DNA of 64,000 bases from Streptomyces sp. NBC_01498 (lineage in GTDB: Bacteria > Actinomycetota > Actinomycetes > Streptomycetales > Streptomycetaceae). The position numbers and the translations under genes are program-made. Positions 58,973-64,000 of this stretch are shown here, piece by piece. Within the stretch, counting starts at the first letter, position 1; every line of letters starts with the position of its first letter. The stretch covers positions 3,286,001 to 3,350,000 of the forward strand of contig NZ_CP109598.1 in assembly GCF_036327775.1 (NCBI RefSeq), read 5' to 3'. Under the pieces are notes generated by a model, which did no database searches, was not told where the DNA came from, and worked only from the letters and a program-made list of their open reading frames with translations.

Positions 58973-59985
58973 TCGAGTCGTTCCGTCCACCAGTGCAGCA
59001 ACGCCTCATCCGCCGTGAAGAGTTCGTCGAACGAGAAGTCACCGCGGTCGTAGTGGAACTCCAGCTGCCAGAAGTCCGTCATTCGCTTCCACCACAGCCG
59101 CCGCACACCATCCAGCAACGCCGACGTCTCCAGCGGAACCACGGAACGGTAGCCACGGACGAACGCCGACACTCGCGGGAGGTCGAACACCCCGTCCACA
59201 CCGAACTGCACCTGGGCCGTCCGCACGACCTCTTCGGCGTACGGACGGACGCCGACACGGTCCCAGTCGAGGATGGCGGCCAGCTTTCCGCCCTCCCACA
59301 GCAGATTCCGATACTGGACATCACCGTGCGTCCACCCGTGCCTGCCCGCAGGCACCTCGTCCCGCGGCCGACGATCGGCGTGATTGCCAATCAGCACACG
59401 TCGCTGCTCCAGGGCGGCCATCGCCGCCATATCGAAGGCAGTGCCGGGACCCTTGTTTCCCACCGCTCCGGACAATCGCTCGGCCTTTGCCACTGCCCGC
59501 TCCGGCGTCGTCACCTCGGCGGGCACCGTCTCCGGCACTGCAGTCAGCAGACCTTTGCCGCAGGCCCGATCGAGCCCCTCGTGGAGGCGCCCCAGGTGCA
59601 CTCCGAGAGAAGCGGCCTGGGAGAGGCTGAGGTCCACACCACGGAGATGGCTGCCGGTCACCCACGGGAAGAGGCACCAGACACCGCCGCCAGCCTCTGC
59701 CACCAGAGAGCCGAAGGCGGTGGGGACGGGGGCACTTGCCGGGACGCCATCAGAGGCCAGCGAATCCAACACCCCAAGGTTGCGCACCAGCCGATCGAGC
59801 GACACGTCGGTGACCCGCTTGAGCGCGAACGCCCCGGCTGCGGTGTCCACCTTCCAGTTCGCGTTCATCAGCCCATCGGGGAGGTAGAACCTCTCCCGCA
59901 CCTCTTCGAGGCCGAAAGCGCTGATCAACTCGGCGAGGACGCCGGCTTGGATCTCAGTCCTGTCCGTCACGGACGCATCAGTCAC
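58942..59985 (-). CDS. Phosphotransferase (homoserine-kinase-II/APH type)
   Basis: 347 residues. RFYLPDGLMNANWKVDTAAG, ALKRVTDVSLDRLVRNLGVL (ATP Lys), GVWCLFPWVTGSHLRGVDLS, the catalytic HGDVQYRNLLW and the metal loop AILDWDRVGVRPYAEEVVRT are all present. It is convergent with the glycosyltransferase operon, with which it shares a second small-molecule kinase type. Control is separate; a low-G/C spacer (59,986-60,228) precedes it. Confidence 0.82.
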   Translation of the reverse strand: MTDASVTDRTEIQAGVLAELISAFGLEEVRERFYLPDGLMNANWKVDTAAGAFALKRVTDVSLDRLVRNLGVLDSLASDGVPASAPVPTAFGSLVAEAGGGVWCLFPWVTGSHLRGVDLSLSQAASLGVHLGRLHEGLDRACGKGLLTAVPETVPAEVTTPERAVAKAERLSGAVGNKGPGTAFDMAAMAALEQRRVLIGNHADRRPRDEVPAGRHGWTHGDVQYRNLLWEGGKLAAILDWDRVGVRPYAEEVVRTAQVQFGVDGVFDLPRVSAFVRGYRSVVPLETSALLDGVRRLWWKRMTDFWQLEFHYDRGDFSFDELFTADEALLHWWTERLDQVEDAFAAG

Positions 59986-60228
59986 GTGAAGGACGATACG
60001 CGGGATGGATGGCTCCAGTCACGGTGCTCACGGCTTGCCTTGCTGATGCACTTCCGCTTGGCGTCAAGAAAGGCATGTCCTTTCGTTGGATCCCGAGACA
60101 ATCAGCCTCCTCCTCCATGAAGCGCATCCCCAATCAGATAAAACAATAAAACTTTCCCTGATTTATTCGATAATCACACACAGCACACGCCCAGGAACCC
60201 GACATTTTCGTACCCCTGCGGGCGCACT

Positions 60229-61272
60229 TCAACTGCCCGATACATCCTTAATCGCAATAAGCGCAAGGTGAGGTATTACTCCAATCGCGTGTTCGAGCAA
60301 GTTTTCAATGGCATTGGCAGTACCCGACGTGTCGATATCAATCATCGCCGCCCACCCAGCGGGCTCGTAGCGCGCCAAAATCGACAGCCCAAAGAGAACT
60401 GCCCACCATACTAGAAATGGGTGGACGGATTCCGTCATACCGCCCAGAGCGGGAAATACGTACGCGTCACTCGGACCACGATACAGCGTAGCTCGCTCCA
60501 GGGCTTCTGCCACTCCCTCCTCGGCTTGCGCGTGAGCCTCAAGGTTCGACGGCAGGTAGATCTGCAGCGAGTCGATACCCCCCTGCTTCTGCCACTGAAT
60601 AACATCAGGAACGTCAGGAGTATTGGACCAGCCACTCAACGATGGGTAATGCGCCAGAAAATCCTTTAGCGCAGACGCATCTACATCAGCAGCAGATTTC
60701 ACTTCTGGGGGTATCGGCATCAAAGAAACCCGGCACCAACGTTTGCCATTTCGGTGCACCAACGCACCCGCATGAAAATTGAGTGCAGGAAACGCGCGAA
60801 CGCTCGCAAGAGGCACCGACTGCCCTTCTGGAATTAGTGGCCACAATTCACCTAGTGACAATTTACTCTTGGCTGCCAGCGGGGGAACCCCCATTGCGCG
60901 GGCAACCCCGATCAAAGAGCCGTTTTCATGAGGGACGACCTGCACACAATCGAGCCCATTTCGTACGTCGAGGTTTTTTGTGCCAATGCCATGCCCTTTA
61001 ACCAACCAATCTTCCCCAGAAAGGGCGCTAGACGCAGCTGAGATCGCTCGACCGAACTGCGATAGTGAATAAAAGATCTGCACGGGCCGAGTGGCTGGGC
61101 CCGCAGACTCTGCGGCCTCCATAAACTGTTGCGCCTGCTCCAGAGCTGCAGTGAACACAGCCGACCGGTCAGGGTTGGTTCGCCCAGGCCCAACAACCCC
61201 CGTACGTAGCCCACGGAGGTCTCGCCAAACTTCTCGGCGTGAAGGCAGTGAAAGGTCTCTCCATGTGGCCAT
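60229..61272 (-). CDS. YaaC-like protein, third gene of a candidate defence operon
   Basis: 347 residues. RPVQIFYSLSQFGRAISAAS is the YaaC-type opening and HPFLVWWAVLFGLSILARYE, then AAMIDIDTSGTANAIENLLE, gives the C-terminal block. These all-helical proteins often accompany defence genes but have no known activity. Codon and base composition are clearly less G/C-rich than in the rest of the window. It lies 61 bases downstream of the gene before, in the same orientation. Confidence 0.7.
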   Translation of the reverse strand: MATWRDLSLPSRREVWRDLRGLRTGVVGPGRTNPDRSAVFTAALEQAQQFMEAAESAGPATRPVQIFYSLSQFGRAISAASSALSGEDWLVKGHGIGTKNLDVRNGLDCVQVVPHENGSLIGVARAMGVPPLAAKSKLSLGELWPLIPEGQSVPLASVRAFPALNFHAGALVHRNGKRWCRVSLMPIPPEVKSAADVDASALKDFLAHYPSLSGWSNTPDVPDVIQWQKQGGIDSLQIYLPSNLEAHAQAEEGVAEALERATLYRGPSDAYVFPALGGMTESVHPFLVWWAVLFGLSILARYEPAGWAAMIDIDTSGTANAIENLLEHAIGVIPHLALIAIKDVSGS

Positions 61273-61333
61273 GAGCTCCTCATATTCAGTGATCGAAGTT
61301 AACCAGCCCGCTCCGGAAAGGCTCTCCAGTCCG

Positions 61334-62539
61334 CTAGAAAAGAGGATGCTGATCAGAGCTGGGGGATTCAGCAGCAGATCGGACCGTTTCCATGGGGATC
61401 AGGTCAATTCGTTCCGGGTCGTACAACCAGTAATACCGACCCTCAATCTCTTGGCGCCCTGTCACTCGAATAGCCATGTTGTCTCGATGGGCGTCCATGG
61501 CGAGATCATAATCCTCCGCCTTGAGCCTCACGCGCATCTTCTTTGCGGTGGTGCCCGACAACACGTTAATACGAATCAGTCCAGGACGGCCGAACTGTGG
61601 CCGCTCAAGGAGCGTTACCGCACCCACAACCGTAACCCTACGGGGCCGTGTCGTGGCAGCGAGGACATTGCCAGCAGTCTCAAGAATGGGATAGTCAGCT
61701 GGCGAAAACTCCATTTTGTGCGACTCGACACGAGCATCGGAAAATAGGTCGGCCGCAACATTCATTTCAATTCCCACCTCAGCACCATCGGAGTCTCTGA
61801 CGAGATCCCGAACCGCTTGTGTGATCTCGAAACAGAAACCTCTATCCACGCCCTCCAGAAATCCTGCACTAGATCCAGTGTTCGAAAAGTGGTCAACCAC
61901 CTCCCTCGTCGCTTGGAGGACATCAACCAGACCCCGGGTAATATCACGCCCGGTATGCGTTCCCGTGGACGGGAGCGTGTCCCCTGGGTGCAGCTTCTTT
62001 TCCGTAAAAACTTCCTGCGGAGGCACATAGGCAGTCACCACATAACTACCCACCTCAGTTTGCCCCATCAAAACCGACTCCAAGAACGAACGAGCCAGGT
62101 GCGCATTGGAATTTCCGTAGTAAGCTAGCCTGGATTTGCGTGATTTTGCAGCAACGGCCATAGATTTACGTGCCGCTGCATGCAAGTCCTCCCCGGCCAG
62201 CCACTGGATCGTCCCCTGAAACGTTCTCGCTTCCTTATGAAATTTCATCTCGTCGCCGAGCACGTGCGCAGCTGCAGCTTTCTCCATCAGCGCTCGCAGG
62301 CGAGCGCTTCCAAGCTTCCACGCCTGCGCAACGGCCTGAGCAAGTAGCTCCGAGTAGTCTGCAAGATTATCATTTTGAGGAAGAAGCAAACTTGCTGCCC
62401 GCTCTCGACCCGCCGGCCTCCAGCGACTGTAAACGCTCTCTTGACCGCCGAATTTCTCCCACCCGGTGATTTCTAGGAGATGTGCAAGTTGCGCATCGTT
62501 GAGTCGGGCGGCAATTCCCTCATAACTTGGGGAAATCAT
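61334..62539 (-). CDS. Hypothetical protein, second gene of a candidate defence operon
   Basis: 401 residues, no family recognised. An N-terminal helical part (RLNDAQLAHLLEITGWEKFG; LLPQNDNLADYSELLAQAVA) is followed by a beta-rich C terminus (RVTVVGAVTLLERPQFGRPG; MRVRLKAEDYDLAMDAHRDN). No nuclease, helicase or membrane motif is visible. ATGA overlap with the upstream nuclease-like gene suggests coupled translation and joint function. Lower G/C than its surroundings. Confidence 0.65.
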   Translation of the reverse strand: MISPSYEGIAARLNDAQLAHLLEITGWEKFGGQESVYSRWRPAGRERAASLLLPQNDNLADYSELLAQAVAQAWKLGSARLRALMEKAAAAHVLGDEMKFHKEARTFQGTIQWLAGEDLHAAARKSMAVAAKSRKSRLAYYGNSNAHLARSFLESVLMGQTEVGSYVVTAYVPPQEVFTEKKLHPGDTLPSTGTHTGRDITRGLVDVLQATREVVDHFSNTGSSAGFLEGVDRGFCFEITQAVRDLVRDSDGAEVGIEMNVAADLFSDARVESHKMEFSPADYPILETAGNVLAATTRPRRVTVVGAVTLLERPQFGRPGLIRINVLSGTTAKKMRVRLKAEDYDLAMDAHRDNMAIRVTGRQEIEGRYYWLYDPERIDLIPMETVRSAAESPSSDQHPLF

Positions 62540-63084
62540 GGAGCCCCTCCCTGCCCAATTCTCTCCATGATCTTACACAGCGCCACGTCATCAAATATTT
62601 GCGCAGTCGAGACTCTAATGGAGGATGAATCTCCACCCGTCGGAGCCACGCCCGTAACGCTTCGCCAGTAAGCACAATGCCTCAGGGAAAGGTAGTCATG
62701 ACTCGCCTCGACCCAACCAGCAAATTCTTTAGGAACAATCATCGCCACAAGTATTCGATGAACGGCGACCGGAGTGCGAGCCATCATTGCAAGTCTGTCA
62801 TTTTTCAAGTTTACAGAAACGAATCCATTGGAAGGATTGGGGGCGGAAGTCCAAGTGCTCTTGAGCTGAATCTTCAAGTCGATCTGGCAGTCAACTACAT
62901 GGGCTGATGACGAATGAGTCAGCTGCCAGTCGATCCCATCGTCTGGCTCTGGCTTCGCCATCGTGCATCCAGACGCTGCCGCCACCGCCCTGAGGTAGCT
63001 GTCCTGGAGCATCTCCATCCGGTCCTTCTGCCTCAGGTCTCCGCGCAACGGCTCGGCTGGCCTGGGCTCACTCACGCTCAACAT
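62536..63084 (-). CDS. DUF4365-like (PD-(D/E)XK-type) nuclease candidate
   Basis: 182 residues from ATG at 63,084 (GGGGAGAG upstream). LQDSYLRAVAAASGCTMAKP and DDGIDWQLTHSS, VVDCQIDLKIQLKSTWTSAP give a pattern like DUF4365 proteins: a conserved Asp (GID) then QLK in place of (D/E)xK. Known relatives act in defence systems as putative nucleases. First gene of the operon; no leader sequence is found and it should be cytosolic. Confidence 0.65.
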   Translation of the reverse strand: MLSVSEPRPAEPLRGDLRQKDRMEMLQDSYLRAVAAASGCTMAKPEPDDGIDWQLTHSSSAHVVDCQIDLKIQLKSTWTSAPNPSNGFVSVNLKNDRLAMMARTPVAVHRILVAMIVPKEFAGWVEASHDYLSLRHCAYWRSVTGVAPTGGDSSSIRVSTAQIFDDVALCKIMERIGQGGAP

Positions 63085-63583
63085 CCGTGCAGCTCTCCCC
63101 CTGATCTACAAGGCCCTCACCGTAAGCCGCCGTTCGGCTCATGGGTAGAGGGTGCGGCACTGTGCGTGTCCACGCTGTTACCCCATCGCTTGTGCGGAGA
63201 GCCCTGACAGAGCCTCGGTAGCTTCCGAGGCTCAGCCTGCGCAAGACGAGCATCAGATGAAGTGGCTGATGACGATCAACGCGGGAGGGAAGGAGGGTCC
63301 GCAAGAGCTGAGCCCTGCCGACTGCACGGTCAAACCGCCGAAGCCATCTGGAGGCGCGTTCAGGTCCTGATCAACAAGGCATCCAGGGTGGCGACACCGG
63401 CCAAGCATTCAGCTGGTCGGCTAACCTCGATCTTTCGTGACGGTCCGTCGGTTTCTCCGGTGGGCTGTTTCGGCTGTCCGGGCTGGTGGAGGTCAGGCTG
63501 ATGGCCCGGCTATCGCGTCGGGTGGGCGCCGGGTTCCACGGCTCCGGTGGGTGGCATCGCTCGCAGGGACGGGAACGTGCTGG
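63085..63583. other. Non-coding gap left of transposase
   Basis: No credible gene. A 9-bp hairpin (GAGCCTCGG with CCGAGGCTC, 63,210-63,233) lies in the middle. The end of the insertion sequence should be close to 63,500-63,580, but I cannot fix its inverted repeat without the other end. Confidence 0.4.
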
Positions 63584-64000
63584 TCATCCGGGGTTCGGGA
63601 GCGCGTCGAGCCTGTGGATCGCGCTGGTGATCACGTCGGTCCAGGGCCAGTGGCGGGCGAATCTCAGGTGCCGGCGGCGGGCGGTGGTAACGAGCTGGGC
63701 GGCGGCGGAGAAGAGGCGGAGCCGGAGTCGGCGGGGCTCCCAGAGCCGAGGCTTGCCGGTCAGCGCGAGCATCGGCATCCACGGGAGCAAGTCGAGGGCG
63801 ATCTGAACGATCTCCAGCCAGACATGGTTCTGTGCGGTGTCGTGCAGGGGCAGGTTCCGCAGGCCGGTGGCGCGGGCGGCCCGGATGCGGTCCTCGGCCC
63901 GGGCCCGCTGCCGGTGACGCAGTTCGAGTGCGGCGATTAGGACATGGGTGGTGTTGGTGGCGAACGCGGTGAGTCGCAGCCCGTCGGCATCGGTGATCCG
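63584..64000 (-). mobile_element. IS1380-family transposase, C-terminal part (cut by window edge)
   Basis: The frame from the right edge down to TGA at 63,584 reads LRLTAFATNTTHVLIAALEL, RHRQRARAEDRIRAARATGL, WLEIVQIALDLLPWMPMLAL and ends HRLDALPNPG. This matches the C-terminal end of IS1380-type DDE transposases, with the ALELRHRQRARAEDRIR block typical of it. At least 138 residues are present; the catalytic centre is outside the window. It indicates that the island is bounded by or contains an IS element. Confidence 0.85.

Noticed and set aside
63437..63940. Plus-strand frame over the transposase
   Set aside because: The minus strand gives a clear IS1380-type product; the plus frame is Gly/Val-rich without motifs.

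Overview
The window reads as chromosomal DNA of a Streptomyces or close relative. Third-codon G/C is very high, GTG and ATGA-coupled starts are common, and the dnaK-grpE-dnaJ-hspR cluster and clpB carry HspR-type HAIR operators. There are also DUF317 and XRE/TPR-type genes typical of the genus. No species can be assigned from the sequence alone.

Region 1 (1 to about 21,490) is a prophage whose left end lies outside the window. It is a siphovirus-like temperate phage with HK97-type head genes. Nearly all genes are on the minus strand, so the functional order runs right to left: serine integrase, PAPS-reductase-like protein, HNH endonuclease, small and large terminase, portal, prohead protease, capsid, connectors, major tail protein, tail chaperones with an apparent -1 frameshift, tape measure, baseplate proteins, collagen-like fibre, amidase, holin, dNMP kinase. 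One small plus-strand gene (16,767-17,006) with its own probable leaderless promoter sits between the terminase genes. At least six copies of a palindrome, CTACTCRCGTGAGYAG, lie between phage genes and look like repressor sites. The right junction probably lies inside the 3' end of a host aminotransferase-like gene.

Region 2 (21,760-28,810) is the most interesting locus. It holds a Crp-family regulator that keeps the cyclic-nucleotide-binding residues, a class III nucleotide-cyclase-fold protein, a large helical protein with a degenerate P-loop, an SPFH/band-7-like protein, a DUF4407-like membrane protein and a Pycsar-type two-TM effector. I read it as a candidate cyclic-nucleotide conflict (anti-phage) system of unusual composition.

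Region 3 (28,811-48,834) is mostly core chromosome. It contains a YbjN-domain gene whose 3' end lies in an exact 231-bp tandem duplication, clpB, a PPOX-type protein, a tiny secreted-peptide operon flanked by two paralogous LuxR-type regulators that share an operator-like element, the hspR-dnaJ-grpE-dnaK operon, a reduced sugar transferase, an EtfD-like membrane Fe-S oxidoreductase, an FG-GAP lipoprotein, a Yip1 protein, a phosphoribosyltransferase, dCTP deaminase and tRNA-Gly(CCC).

Region 4 (48,835-64,000) looks like an accessory island beginning at that tRNA. It has gene remnants, a DUF317 protein, a HAD hydrolase, two frameshifted genes, an overlapping operon of three glycosyltransferases with two kinases and a PIG-L deacetylase, a divergent phosphotransferase, a lower-G/C three-gene operon (DUF4365-like nuclease, unknown protein, YaaC-like protein) that resembles a defence module, and the C-terminal part of an IS1380-type transposase at the right edge.
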